Assembly (NCBI GenBank): GCA_035582835.1
Contig: JAYKAV010000112.1
Location: 2,363,304 to 2,427,303, forward strand
Reading direction: 5' to 3'
DNA length: 64,000 bases
Source: Phoebastria nigripes
Lineage: Eukaryota > Chordata > Aves > Procellariiformes > Diomedeidae
A program made the translations under genes and the position numbers. Below are positions 25,956 to 40,500 of the stretch, piece after piece. Below the pieces are notes generated by a model. The model did not search any database and was not told where the DNA came from. It worked only from the letters and a program-made list of their open reading frames with translations. Each line of letters begins with the position of its first letter. Position 1 is the stretch's first letter.

Positions 25956-26640
25956 TGAACAAAAACTGGGTTAAAAAATGATCCTAGGGCCCCTTGCCCT
26001 TTTTCTTCATCTTTGTCTTCATCTTCTTTGCCACCTCCGCCTTCTCGTATCATCCACTTCTTTCACCAGAATACTTCTCTGACGTTTCTGGAGTGCAGTT
26101 TTTCTGCTTTTTTGTTTCTTCAGTTTCCTCCCTATTGGTAAAATGCCAGAGTGTTTTTCTACTAGAATTTTTCAGACTTTGCTGTTCTGAACTAGACAAA
26201 TGATAGAGCGTTAATGTCCCTTTTCTGCAAATACCCCACATTCAAAAACAAAATTGGGAGGCAAATAGCTTGTGCTACGTTTGCAGCCATCCACTTCAAT
26301 ATGGGGAACTTCCAAGTCATCCAAACCAAAACTGGTTGGAGCAGGCTGTATTCCTCCATGAAGTTTAATCTCAGTGGGACTGGTGCTTCCAAGGGCGTAT
26401 CAAAACATGCAGTGACTGAGCTTATTGGAGTGATGGTGTTGCTGTCCCGATATAGCTGTAGTGATTTCAGGACTCAGCTAGTACCGCTGTGCCATGATGC
26501 AGTCCTGCTGCNCCACGGGCAAAAGAGCTGTCTGTGGGACCTTTTAACTCTCTGTTCTCACTTGTATGGTGTATTTGCTGGATTTACTGAATCCTCCTGT
26601 ATGTCACCTACCACGCAGAAAAANCTGTCATGTCTAAACA
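25956..26640 (-). pseudogene. Coding-like but broken minus-strand sequence, unidentified
   Basis: Directly upstream of the exon-like unit, different minus-strand frames look protein-like in turn, for example TEIKLHGGIQPAPTSFGLDD and DLEVPHIEVDGCKRSTSYL in one frame (about 26370-26240). They are interrupted by in-frame stops near 26400 and 26210. The plus strand is also open here for 164 codons (26214-26708). If coding, it is a decayed relic needing several frame changes; I do not recognise the protein. It may equally be ordinary non-coding DNA with low stop density. Confidence 0.18.
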
Positions 26641-29600
26641 ATTTCTCTCTTGCAGTCCCTCAGATTACTTTTGGAGGCAGACCTACTCAAACATCGCTGA
26701 GAACTTGAATACATAGGAGTGCAGTACATTGCATATGGACACTAAAATGACCTAATCAAGCAGATCTTGATTTGCCAGATTTTATGTGTCAGCTTTCACT
26801 GACTGTCTACCTGTATGTTAAAGACACACCCCTGGCACACAATCAGGAGATGAGTCTGGGATCATTTTAGTCCTGAAGCTGATCAGGAGGTGCCTGCCCA
26901 AAATATGTCAAACAGTTTGCATTGTATGCGAGACCTTTGATTCTGGAAATGACAGTGGGTTTTTGTCTATTTGCATGCCCGTATCAGATGCATTTTAACT
27001 GGTATCTAAAATAACTCTCAAAGGCTGTTGGTTCCATCCCGTGGTAAAAAAATCAGAAGTGAGGTTCCTGAGCTTTTGGAGAAGGCACTGTTTACTGCAC
27101 CGCACTGTCTACCTGAGCAGGCATTGCTTATATTTATACTGCTGCGGTGTGTGCCTTCTACAAGCACTGAAGCAATTTAAGTTTTGCCTATAGAAGTGCT
27201 CTGGGCATAAGAACATTAAGCTTGCAAACTGGAAGTCATGCCTTTTGCATAATGATTAGTAGTACAGTAGGAAAAACAATGTCTCTACCAGTCTTTGGCT
27301 GATGAACCTTAATTTAAGAGTCTGCTTCTGCCCTTCTAATGCCACTGGTTAGTAACTTACTCTTGGTTCTCTTAGTGGATGGAATTGTGACTCCATCTAA
27401 TTCTGCCATTGCAAGGGATGGCATTCAGTAACTTTGATGGTACTTTCCCATTCTCTGTTCCTACGCTCATAAATCTGCAGTGGATTTATTTAAATGGAGC
27501 CAGTATTTCACCCGTTTACAGAGTAAAGGACTCCACCATGCCCTGTGTGCAACATGATTAAAGTTAGGAGGATGTGGTCAGTAAGGAGTTAAATAATAAT
27601 TTTAACCTTCAGGGCTAGGGCTGCACAGAACAGCGTTCAGGCTGAAGTTATGTGAATTTGCTAATCTTGCTTAATTGCTGTGTCTCGTGAAAAGTGTTCC
27701 CTTCCCCCATGAGACTCGGAAGTCCAAAATGCTGAAAACATCTTCATAGCAAAATGTCAGCAGGCTAAATTAGCCTAGACAGACAGTCCTATAACTGCAG
27801 TTATAGCCTTGAAGTAATCTTCAAATAACCAGGCTAGGGTTTCTTTAGAGATTGTTTGTGTATTGTTTATGCTCACACATTATATTGTGCCACATAGGGA
27901 AACCCCAAGGTTTTTAAAGCATTATTCTGATACAAATCATGGTTTTCCATTCCAGAAACAGTTCTCCTAAGCTTGTTTGGCTTATCAGTCTGATCTGTAC
28001 AACTTGGGAAATGAATCTTCAGTAGCAAATGCTTCCATTAGTTGTTCTCAGCCAATCCATAGATGGAAAAACACTGGGTGAGCTGTAAAGAATGATGTTT
28101 GTTTAATGACCTCCCACTGTTGAGAGTGCCCATGTGGCAATAAATGAGTCAAGCTGATGAGATGCACACACACCTGTACAGGTTTATGTGTAATAAACAG
28201 TTTTTGCAGAACATTTCATGGTGCATGAGCCAATGCGTGCTGCCGCATCCTTCACCTTGCACACTGTTCCTGCTCAAGAACATGCTTGTAGCTGGGGAGC
28301 TTCTCTGGTTAACCAGCAAAGAGGTAAAATCTGTAAATCATACTCTCCTGCGATTCAGGTATCCCATTCCAGCTGGAGTGGTGAGGTTAATGCCAGCTCA
28401 GCAGTTGCACAAATGAAGATGGATTTTCAAATTAGAGGCATGAGTTTTGACAAGGCTGTGTTCCTTTGTAGGTGTTGGAATTTGTGGGTATTTTGCTGAT
28501 CAGTACTTGTGATGTTGATGGATCGCTCTAACCCATCTTTTTGCTGTTACCTCAGCATTATCACTTTGTGATTTTGATATTTATGGTGGCTCAAGTTCTA
28601 TAGGACCTTCTAATGAATATGTCAGGTAGCAAAACTGTTGTGTCAGAGATTTTGCTTCTCTCAAACTTTGTTGTGGAAATCCCAGTTCTCTGTGTCATCC
28701 AGTGCATGTTTTAAGTAGTCAGGAGCGTGATTAGACATGGCCATTGCCATCACCTTCTCTCTGCATTGACTGGAATCTCTATTACAACTTTGCTGTCTTT
28801 TCTTATTTCCCTTTCCCTGACTGCATACCATGGTTAAAATGGTCTAATTTCTGTTCTGTTATCAACTATCTACTGTAGCTTTCTTCACAAAAACCACCAA
28901 ACTTCTTAGGGAACAAGAAACCAGACCAGTAGTCAGTAAATTATAATACAGTGCTTCTCTCTCTATTACTTTACCAGGACATTTCACAAAAATTTACACA
29001 AAAGTAATTTACCCAAAAGAAAAAAAAATGAAGAAAATTGTTCTAGCTAACACCTGAATAATTGCAAATAGCATGGGGATGTGTTTTTCAAAAAACAAAT
29101 TTTCTGGGATTTTCTTAAATTTTCTTCAAATTTTTTGTCAGTCAAATCCGTGTTTTAGTGAAAAACAGTATGAGATTTCACTTTGGAAAGAGAGAGAGTA
29201 GGATCTGATTCTGATATTCCTACGCTTACTGATCAGTCCTTTTACATTTGGGGTTCTAGTCTATCTGGTGTGATAGACTTACTGTTGCAGAATGAAGATA
29301 CTAGAGTCTAGCCTTCCCTACAATTTTCTTATGTAACTTTAGCAAGTTTGTGCAATATAATGTAATCCTTACGTGATACAATTTGCATTAAAAGATTCCC
29401 CCTGCCCATTCCCACTCACACACATACCTTTGCTTGCTGTCTTGTTCGGAATATAAAGAGTGTCCTGACTGTCGCTCTCTGTGAAGAGTTTTTCCAAATC
29501 CCATTAGGAAACTTCTGTTTTGTAAAAAAAAAAAAGTGAGATAATTTTTGCCCAGATAGTTTCATTCCTGCTGAAGAAGACTTCCTTCTCTTTTTGGATA

Positions 29601-32600
29601 TTTACTTAAAACCAGTGTTTGACAGTAGACGCTGAAGTGCTGCTTTCGTTGTATTCAGCTCCTAATGATCCAGAAAGTATCAATCACTGAAACAGTTATT
29701 AAAATTCTTAGTCAGGAGATGTAATTTAAGAGACCCAGACTGTCCAGAGGGCAGTGGACATAGATCGCTCTTAAAAATGCAAGACATGTAAACTAATTTT
29801 TGCCAGCAGTTAATCAATAGCATGAGAAGTAGAAAATTTCTGACACAGTAATAAGTTTAATTATTGTTCTCTTCATTCTGGTAGATAGAAGTTCCTCTAA
29901 ATCTGTGTTGAAAGCAACAGAGTTTCATATATTGCTACGAAATTTTCTGGGCCTGTCAGATCATGGGTGATCAGATTTTTCTTTTTTGGTTTTGGGCTCT
30001 TACCCCCTTTAGGAGCTGGAATGTCCTCAGTGTGTTTGATGCTGTTTAATGCTATAAATGCACAGTGCCTAAGTTTCCTTTTCTTTTTAAACATCCTTTT
30101 GGTTGTTTAACACAGAGGATAGTAAATATACGCTTTAAGAAACATTCAGTGATATTCCTGGAATTTGTTTCTACTGGTTGTAACATTCATTCTCTATTTT
30201 CCTAATACAAGCGTGTGTGTGTATGTGACTAATCCTTTTCTTCTTTTTTAGTTTTAAAGGGTAGATTGGGATTGGCTACATGTGTGCACAAGGGAATTAA
30301 GTGGATTGTAAGAACAGCCTTTCAGCCTTGGCTATGCTACCTGCCTATTTTGTTGCCGAACCGTAGGTTGCAGGGGAAGCCAATAGGTTTCCAATGAAAT
30401 TGTACCAGAATGCAGAATGCTGCTTAAAAATTACTCCCACCCTTAAAAATGGGAGGCAAGGAGGCAGCTTGGACCCTAGGAGATTTGTTGCGGGCAAAAA
30501 TGGCTGCTGTCACGATTACTGTGATGTGGGAGCGTGTGTGCGTGCCCTCACTTTTCTCAGTATTCAACAGAAAGGTGTAGTCCAGTTAGGTAGTTGCAGG
30601 GAGACTGATTTGCTCCAAGACTGAAATGGGGAACCCAAAACATAGCAGAAAAGCAACAGGCAAGGTTTTTACATCACAACAGAATGATAATGTTTTAGAA
30701 CATATGAGTCTTCAAAACTGGGGGGGGAACAAACACAACACCCCACAGGCTGCCTTTATAGTTTACCAAGAACAAAATATCAGAAAATCCTGCATGATGC
30801 TCTCTCTATGACAGCTAAAGAAGATTGACTTGCAGCTTCAGGCACCTCAGGTAATTGCAGTTTCTGCTGCATACAGATTCTTTGCTTATTTTGTGCTGCT
30901 TCAGCACTTTTCAAAATAAAGTCATTGTCACTTAAGTGAACATATGTTGTACAACAGATTTAGTTGATGAATTGGTCCAAAGTCTTCCTCGTGTATATTC
31001 ACTGGAATTGCACCACAGATTAAATTGGTTCTTTTTTTTTTTTTCTCTAGCACTGAAGTATATTCTGAGTTATTATTTTGCATCAAAAGGCAAATGCTAA
31101 TAATAGCAATCAGCTTGCTTAGTCCAACATCCTAAGTGTGTTGGTGGCATAATGATTTCAGCTATTGTGCTTTATCAGCAATATGCTTGGGGACTGTGCC
31201 AGCTGAAGAGTATATACTATAAAGTAACACCACCGACATACTAACATTAAGAATTTTTAGTATTCCTTAAATGTACAATGTTTTAAGAACTATTAAACAT
31301 AAGATTGTTCTCATTCAGTCCCTGACTCGCTTTATTAACGCTAACTATAAGATTTGCTTGAAGAAATTGCCAGTAGAAAGATTTGCTTTCTCACTGCTGC
31401 ATTAATCTAAGATTCTACACATGGCTTAAATTATACATTATGGAAAAGAGAGAAGAGTAGAGAAATTTAATTAAATTAAATGACCAAGTTGTCTCAGTCC
31501 AAACACATTTGGTCAAAACCTGTGCCAGCAATTGCTGTAGCAGTGTTCAGGCTGACCCCACTGAAATACAGCTAAAATGTACTGTTTGAATTTTAAAAAA
31601 TAGAGTTAAACCAAACAGAAACCCCTTAAATAAAGACCTGGTGAATAACATTAGCAATCAAAAAAGAATTTACAGCTACTAACTGGAGTTTTGTTTGTGT
31701 ATATCATAAAGACACACACTTCTTGAGGGAGCGTCTTGCTATGAATTCTGCAAAAGACTTGCAGAGAAAGATCCACAAAGATGCATCATATTTTTCCAGG
31801 TTCCCCGGCGACCAGCACATTACCCATCTACTAGTTCCCTACTACACATTCAGGGGTATTAAGGCACTAAAAGGTTTTGCCTGAATGCCCCATTACTCAT
31901 AAAAACAGATTTCCCCATACATGCACAAAATGGTTATTCAGAGTTTTCTGGCTCTTGCTGTCTCAGGTGACAGTCAAACTCTTCTGTGTTGCAGAGCTAC
32001 GTATCCTTTGTCAAGCTCACCCTTCATCCCAGACTGATGCCTAAAAATAAGGCTCTGGAGGCAATACTTTTCAGATGAGATAATGTATGTATTCTACATA
32101 TGTCATCTGTATCTTACATATTCTTCTAAATACTGTTTTGTAAAATGAAAAAAACCTCCAACCCCCAAAGCCTTACGCTTTATTCTTTTCTTCTCTACTT
32201 GTTCATGAATAGACTTGTATTTTTGTTCATTTTGATTCTTACTTTTTCTTCAAGGTTTATCTATCTTGGATATTTTATTACGTTGCTATTGCAAGTGTTG
32301 TGATGCTTTGGTGCATCAATGGTATTTTCTTTGGTAGGAACTTTTATTATGAAACACACATGAAAGAACATAAAGGAAGATAAAAAAAAATCTTCCATTT
32401 TGTGTTTGATATCAAAAGCATTGAAAATAATAATTTATCTTAGTAATAATAGAAGCCAAGGCCTGATTGCTTAACATATACTGCCCTTCTGAATTTAGTG
32501 TTAGTGAAGCAATACCGGAATTCACAAAAGATTTAAAAATTAAGGACAACGCATTGACATCTTGTTTCAGGGAAAAGTGGACTCACTGTTGCGGGAATTG

Positions 32601-33810
32601 AGGATGCCGTATCATCAGTATTTCCTCCACTGGCAAAGATGACTTTGCTGCTTTCTCCTTCCTGTGGCCCCAAGTACTTCTCTCGCCTTCGCCACAGCAG
32701 CGCAAGGCTGATGGTCGNGGCAGTGCAGTGCTTTGTCCAGCTGCGTCGATTATTTTTTCAACTAATGTGCTTCGCAAAGAAGCTCTGTATCCATTGCATT
32801 GGCACAACCGAGGGACAGCATGCAATGATAGAGAAATATGGATACGGAAAGTTGAAACAAGCTTTTATAGGTGTATGGGAGTATGATTTCAATTTTTGTT
32901 TTTTGGTGGGTTTTAGTTAGCATGAGAGAACAATCTGCTGACTTTGCAAAACCTTCTGAAAGTTTCCCAGAACTGGTATCCACCATCTTTGAGTTCTGGT
33001 TTCTGCCTTTTCCTTCTAGAAATAGTCACTGCTTGGGTTTAAGTTTTCCCCCAAATTTTCCCGTAAAGGTATTTCCATTTTTAAATCCCATCCTAATTAC
33101 AGTGTTACGAGGGCAACAGATCTCATTTGCTTGTTTGTTACCGTGTTGTTTTCCTTGTTTGAGGGAGTTTTCCTTTGTCACATAAAGATGCTTCGGGCAT
33201 ATGTCAGCTGGCTAGCCAGCATTATTTTTCAGTTTGGGCTGTAAACAAAGTGTTTACACTAAGTAACTGTTCCTTTTCCCAGGAGAAGAAGTTGGTAGTA
33301 CTGAATTGCATTATTATCTCTGAATATATATGAACAAAGTCCATGATTTTCCTAACACATATGCAGAACTGATCATCATGGAAAAACATAAATCTGAACA
33401 ATCACAGTGGCCATCGCAGCTCTTGGTAAAGGCGTGACACAAGTGTACATGAACAAACCTGGGGTGATTGTGCCCTTAGCTCAAACAACCAACAACCGCT
33501 CTTGCTGCGGACACGGAGCTGCTCTCACTAAATAAGAANCTGGATGGTACCTCAGCATCAAGCGACTGTATGCACAATCCTGCATTCCTGTTTGTGAAGT
33601 AAACTTTATTGGTTAAAGCCACTTGCCTGATGTCCTAGGTGGTTTTACTTCACTAGTGGGTTGGGCTTTACTAGTGGGTAATCACTGATGAGTTGCTGAG
33701 TTACAGCTGGAATCACAGGACTTTAGTCACCTGTGGTCATCTGCCCATCCACTAACTGTCTGCCTAAGCCAATTGCTTGTAATACGTTACTCTTTTCTAC
33801 CATTCCCTTT
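26641..33810. other. Non-coding DNA, nothing recognised
   Basis: The stretch carries poly-A/T runs (29523-29534, 31029-31043) and short frames only. A minus-strand frame at 32583-32825 lies in a slightly GC-richer patch (CpGs near 32690-32770), but it lacks recognisable motifs or flanking splice sites. No repeat family is assigned. Confidence 0.55.
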
Positions 33811-33843
33811 CCTGTTGTGCTCCCTCCCCTGTTGTGCTCCCTC
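33811..33843. repeat. Two-copy 17-bp tandem repeat
   Basis: The unit cctgttgtgctccctc occurs twice with a period of 17 bases in a pyrimidine-rich context. It is a small local duplication without other significance that I can see. Confidence 0.85.
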
Positions 33844-36800
33844 TGCCATTTGTGCCTTCCCACTCCTTTTGTCATCCTGCCTTAGGTATCTATATATAGA
33901 AAGCATGGCACTCTCTCTCTGTGACGCTAATATGACTTTTGTCGCTGTCATGCTCTCCTCTCTGCTTGTTTTTTTTCTTTAACTTTTCTTGGTGTAGTAA
34001 GTACTTTGGTTTAGGGACTGGCTCAGAGACTTCTGGTGGGGGGTCCTGGTTTAAATTAATCCTGTAGTGCAGTCTTAAATACAAATCAGTAATAATAATA
34101 GCGTCTTCTGAATTCTGTTGTGATGAGCATTGTGTGCAAGTGCCACGCATTCAGCATAGCAAAAGAATTTTTAAATGGGCAAAGAGAGGTCCTTAAAGGA
34201 TAAGCTGGAAAAAAAAATCTTTATTATGCTGTTGTACAGTACTGTTGTGAGAAATTGGTTTACAAGGAAATTACACCAGTATCTTTAAAAATTACAATTA
34301 GTATCACAGAAACATCACTGACTTTTATTCNCAGCACATAACAATGCAGTTGTCTTCAAGGAAAACTTTGTATTTATTCATTTCAATAAATAGAACCTAC
34401 TGGAATAAAATATTCTACTATGAAGGACTGTATTTTAATAGAACTTAGCATTTAAGAAATGTATCAGGTAAAATACCAAATCTATGCGAAACATGTAGAT
34501 AGATGATACACATTATACTTATGACTGTTTGACGAGAAGTAATTTTTGAGTATAGTGAAAGTGATGCTTTCATCTGAAGAAGTCATTTTTCTTGAAAACT
34601 AAAAATAGCTTCTTATTCAGATAGATTATCTAGCTATGTTGCATGGAAACCATTTTTCTCTATTACTGTACTTATGTAACACTGGCTTCAGGCTGAAAAG
34701 CACAATTGTATTTTTGTTAAATTAACAGTTTAAGGTCAGGTTCTTTCTCCCTCTGCTGCTTTAGAGATATGTGCAAGTCTTATTTCATGTAACCTCTGTG
34801 CCTTTGTGTGACATACTGAGCTTCTGTAACATAGTGGAAGGGTTCACAGTAGAACGTTGTGGAAGGTTGACTTCCATCTTCTGCCCCTAGTCAAGTTGAT
34901 GTAAATTACAGCTTCTGTTGTGAGCTCTCTGTGGATCCCAGAGGATGGTATTAGTATAAAAATTTAAAAGTTGAATTTAAATAATTCTATTTTACTGTGT
35001 CGCTGATGAAAATNAACACATTTTGTTCTGGTGAAAAAGGGTATCTTGGAGTTACTGAACTGGGTTTTATTTTGTTGTTGGTTTTTGTGGTGGTGTTCCA
35101 CATGAATAGCTTTGGGACAAACCCTGGCAGAGNTGTTTGGACAACACACTTTTCAGTGCTTTTGAATCTTTAAGTTTTAGTTGTATTTAACACTAAATTT
35201 CCTCCTCTTTTAATGATTATTTCACTGTGAGCGAAATACTTTTGTATTACCTTTAGTTATTGAAATATGTTCTGAACTATGATTTTAGCTTAATAAAGAC
35301 TTTTTCCTCTAGGAATTTTTCTGTATATTTTCTCTGCAAGACACCGGGACAAAACATTTGAAGAGGAGTTTTCATGGGGCCAGGGGTTCTCTGTACTACT
35401 TCACGATTTTCCATTTCCCCTGCCTCTCCCCCAGCCTTTGGAGAGCTGCGTGTGTCCACCTTGGCAGTTACTCCATGTTCCCGCCATCTGCATGTATTGA
35501 TTTCTGCTTTCCCTCCTTGCAGACCTTCAGAGATACAAAGCTGTAACAAATAAAGCTGTGGTCCTCAGTGTTTATTAACACAGCATCCGTATCTGTAACT
35601 GCTGTGATATGCCTTTATTATAGATGAAGAGATATTTCAGACTCAGGGTTTGACTGGGTAGGAGCATATGCCCTCTGAAGAAAAGAAAAATGAAATCTTT
35701 GTGATAGTGATTTGGAAGCGAACCATTTGACTAAGACAGAGTGTCATATGAAATGGTGCTTCTCTCCATGAAGCTCACCTTGGCTGGAGTGTAAGAACAG
35801 GGTGGTTGTGTAAAGAAAAGACTGCACGGAGACTCTCAAAGAGAGCCCAGGGTTGTTCAGAGATCATAAATGGGTTCTACCCCTTCATTTGAAGAGGGAA
35901 CTCTAATGTGCGAATCTTGAGATTATATATTTGTGTTAGCTGTGGTTTGAAATCCTTTTTTCCCCTCTTTNTAAATATCTGGTTCCAGCATCCCTATAAA
36001 CATTCATTGGGAAGCCTTCTGCTACTGATCATAGTTTCCCAAAAACGAAAAACCTGCGCAGGTGCCGCAAGCTCGGTGAGATGTGCCAGTTATCACGCAT
36101 TTTTTGCCACGTACACCTGACCCTTATCACAGCCTGTGAGCAGAAGCACTGCAATACCGCATCCTCAGAGAAAAGACTTCAAGACGTGCCTTGAACGCTG
36201 GTCCCCAGCGTCCTGTTCAGGGGCCTGGCTGGTAAGTGCCGTGATTATTTTCTGGCCTTCGTAGCATCATCTGGAAGAGCTCTTGGGTCCATCTCTTTAG
36301 ACGTAAGATGCAAAGGGCCAGATGTGCTATACCCTGTGCAGCATAGGGTGCAAGCCTCGACATGCTAAATCTCTTCCAGTTCAGTGGGATTACATTTTTC
36401 CACTGCAAACCTGAAGGGAGCTTCTCTGATTCAGGCACTAATGTCATCCTGAAAATGTCATCTTAAGGCACTGCTGGCTGTAAAACTTCCTTGCCAGTTG
36501 CCTTGAAAAATGCATGTCTCTCAACAGGGTGGAAGAAAGCTCAGTTCCACCATTTTAACAATCTTGTTACTCACTTGTTTCCTCCAAAGCTGCATTCGCC
36601 TGTAGTTAAGCATAAGGATTAGGACTCCAAATGTTATTTAGTCATTTCACATCCTTTAAAAATCTTTCAAAGCTTGTAAGATTCTTCTTACTTTCCTAAT
36701 TACCAACAAATAATATCCCAGAATGCCTTCCTGCTTCTTCTAATGGCCCTTTTCAGCTACATCTCACTTGAGATGAGGTTTATTTGAAGTTTCCAGAACA

Positions 36801-37330
36801 GACAATTTTTGGAGATGCAACATGGCAAAAAGTGCTAAGAGACTCTTCAAAACATAATTAACACCTATTTATCCTGAGTCTCGTATCTTACAAGTGGCTT
36901 TACCAAGCACTCTCAAATTTGGGCCAAAGAAAGGTCTGCTAATGAGAAATGTCTGCAATATCTGAAAAAGAAACAAGCATTTTGTTGTATTAGGGGTTTC
37001 TTTTGGTTTTGTATTTTGTTTTTGGTGTCTTTTTTTGTCTGCTTGGGTTTTTTTTTTTAAGGCTCTAAAGACTAGAGGTGGAGTGGAGAACCCTGGAAGG
37101 AAAACAAAGAGCCAAATGGTGAATGATTACATCTTCCTCTCATTCCTCTCTTCTATAGCAGAACATGCTCTAAGAGGTTGAAACTCCCTGTATTTCTAAT
37201 TCTTGGAAGGAATAAGGTATAGGATCGAAGGAACAAATCTCACTGAAATGTTTTACCTAGTATTAGAAGAAAATCTCAGATGCATAGCTTCTTTCCCCTA
37301 AAAAACAGATTAAAAATACCAAATCAGAAA
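33844..37330. other. Non-coding DNA with one possible small exon
   Basis: No gene is recognised. At 36133-36231 an acceptor-like sequence (ttatcacag) and a donor (ggctg|gtaagt) bracket a 99-base plus-strand frame with no stop. At 35505-35522 a good acceptor (tgctttccctccttgcag) precedes an AATAAA at 35550. Both may be chance combinations. Confidence 0.4.
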
Positions 37331-37520
37331 AGCATCTTAATTGTGCAATTTCCTTCAGCTACAGAGCTTTTAGTCCCCCTGCATTTTCCATTCACCTATA
37401 GAGAGGCAGCCTGACAGGACTGCTGCGCACAGCTATTAGCTTTAATTGCCGTGGCTTTACTTTGCTTTTCTTTAACCAGAACATGTTTGTGGCTAAAAAT
37501 AGAGCTATTCTTTTCTGATG
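37331..37520. promoter_or_regulatory. Possible conserved non-coding element (motif-based guess)
   Basis: The block mixes homeodomain-type cores (e.g. ttagctttaattgcc) with moderately GC-rich unique sequence and no repeat or frame. This texture is typical of conserved enhancers in gene deserts, but conservation cannot be seen from one sequence. Confidence 0.15.
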
Positions 37521-40500
37521 TAGATATAACATCTCTAGGAACTTAACGGGTTACATACTGTTTGCCAGTAGAATAGTGATTTATAAAATACTTAGAAGGG
37601 AGCAACTCTATTTGTAGGGAAGCTAAGAGTTCTCAGCTGGGGAATTGTTTTAAATGGTCAAGCCATATTTGTGTGCTATTTCTTTTAATTTTTACTTTGT
37701 AGTCCTTCCCCTCTTCAGCCCTCATTTCCTGTTCCTTTTTTGCATTTAAGAATTTTTTTTTTTTGCAAATGATACATTTCGATGCACAAGAAGGAACAAT
37801 GCGGACCTCATTAAACATAAATGCTCAGATAAAATTAGATGATTACTGTTTAGCATTTTATATGCCCTGTGTAAAAATAGAGGACAACCTACAGAGTAGA
37901 GGCAAAGACAAATATGAACGGTGGTGCCCTGTCCTGTGCCCCCAAATGGAAGACAAGCCTTGCCAACTCACTTCGAAAGTGAGTACTCTAGGCCAGCTAC
38001 CTACAGCCAGCTACATCTATTGCAGTTGACAGGCTGTTTCTCCACTGATTTTGGCAAAGTGAACTCAAGGTTACTATGCAGTGAACGTGCTCTTACTGAA
38101 AGTAAACTAAAATTTGCTAGCAGCAACACTAGGTCCATCACCACCTGCCAAATGTTTTTTCTTTCTGTTTCTTATGGTAAATTAATTATCAAACAGCTAG
38201 GCTTCTTTTTTTTCTCTGAATTCTTGTTCACACAATGTGCTTGATCTCCTCTTGCAAGCTGGAGTATGCCAGAAAAAGAATTCCTTTTGTTTTCTACTAG
38301 AATATAAACCCAGTAATACAATGTGCAGAAAATAATGTGTAAAACTCCTCGGGATAGCTCTGTACCCCGGTTCTCAAAGATAACAGAAATATTAATATTG
38401 TCATCTTAGATATCAGAGATGTGGGCTGACCTATGGGCTACTCATCAGTAGCATAAAAAGTCATCTTTTCTTTGGATATATAGGTATGTATCTATGTAGT
38501 TTTAAAATACGATTTTCATTGCTTGTGAAGGGAGCAGAACCAGACTGGTAGCCCTGAGGGTTGCAGTCTCCTGTTGAGCACAGGACAGGTACCAGCAGTC
38601 AGTCCTTTGCCAGGATGGGAGGCAGCCGAAGGAGCTCAATTCCTAGGCATAGCAAGATCCTCCTTCTGGAAGCCAAGCCCACCACCCCCGCGGCAGGGAA
38701 GGGTATGACCCACTGGCGCCAGCTCGGCCCTGGCAGCGTGAGAGGGGTTCTGCATCACCCATCCGCTGGTGTACCGTGCTCTCCTGGGAATCAGCAGCTT
38801 CTCAGCTGGGAGCCAAACTGAAGCGAGAGTCATGTCTGAGGAAATACTTTGGTTTATTCTTTTGCAGCTGCTGATGTGATAGAACACTGTTAGCTGAAAA
38901 GACGTTATGGCCAAATCCAGTTTATTTAAAGACGACCTCCATTAGTTTATTGATCACCATATCATTCGAGTAAGTACATCATAACAAACAGCTAGACTGA
39001 AAACAGTAGTCAGCGAGTGGCACTCCTGCCTCGAGGTACAATTCAATCATTTCTGCTTGAGAATTGTATCCTTAGCTCTTAGGCACTTGGCTGAATGGTA
39101 CATGCTTTCCAAAGGTCTTACTAGCAGAGGTTATCCTGCTCTTCTGAAAGAGTTTTTATCCTCCGATGTTACTCCAATTCCAGCAAACAACTCTTCAAAT
39201 CCGGAATAAAATTCACATTCAGCATTTTGTCTGTGGATTTTCAAGTTTTAATTTGATTAAAGACCATGACGTTAGCATCCTGAAAAGCAGCATAACTACA
39301 CAGGAGGTGGAGAGCCAGGCGGAGATCTGCTCGGGAGCTCATTTCAGGAGCCCAGGTCACCTGGAGTGCCAGCAGGGCTATTGGAGGGGGTTGCTGTATT
39401 ATCGCTCTCCCTAGGCTGGATAGAAAGTCGCACCTATCTTGTCACCAATGCGAAATTCTCCCCAGCCCCCGCTGGTATAATTCTGTTTGTGTCTGAAGGA
39501 AGGCATGTCTGAGGGCGAAGTGGTAATTTGTTCGCTATGACTTTGGCCTCCCAGCTGAGCTTCCTCACAAGGGTGTAATTTAGGTCTTATTCAGCAGCTC
39601 ACTTAGGTGTGTCTTCAACCTGGAGCATGTATGTTGTCCCCTTTGCTTCTGTGTGACCTCTGCCCAGGCATAAAGTTAGGAATGTACTGAAATGTTTTGG
39701 ACAGTGTGAATTTATTTAGCCAAGCTTAAAAAAAAAAGTTCTTAAGCAGCTCTCAGCATTGGTGCCTTAACCATGTTTGTGATGTGCTCTTTAGGACTTC
39801 ATTAGGGAGAACGAAATATTTCATATAAGCTGTGAACCACACTTGATATGGGACAGACTNTCTCGCTCTTGTAACCTGCACTGGATTTAGACAAATGACC
39901 TGCAGTGCAAAGGATCTTAGCTGTCCATTTTTTTATGCTCTTTCTAAAACTAAACACATTTAAAAGTCTCTAGAAGGGAGCTCTTCAGCCAGTTAGCACA
40001 TTATATCAATAGGAATGGTAATTGTTATTGGTTACTCCATGTTTTCTAGAGTGTTTCTACAGATTTTCATTTTGCNGCTATTACAATTACACTAATTATA
40101 CACATAAATACACCCGGCACTTGTAGACAGATTTCTTTTTGTTTGAAGAATTTACTTAGTAATGGGATCTTTTCAATACAAATTAAGCCAGCTTGAACTA
40201 TTTAAGTTAATTTATATAATAGACCTTGCCTATGAAGCTTAGCATTTTGGTCTTGATTATAAACAAGGATATCTGGGAGTACACTCATTACTCCTGTGAA
40301 GCCTCCCTGCTGTGAAGAGGGAGTGAAGTTCTGTTTGTTTAGATTTTTTTGAAGTTCACAATTAGATTTAAGCCAATACAAAATATCTGTAGACATACTT
40401 GGGTAGAAACGCTATTCAGATCCCCTTTTTTCCCCTCCCAGACATCAGAGCCAGTGAACAGCAAACATTTCTAGTTTGTTGCACTGGTTCCCTTGCCTAT

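Noticed and set aside
35505..35556. Acceptor tgctttccctccttgcag followed 27 bases later by AATAAA
   Set aside because: The exon would be too short to be a convincing terminal exon, and no open frame or downstream cleavage context supports it.
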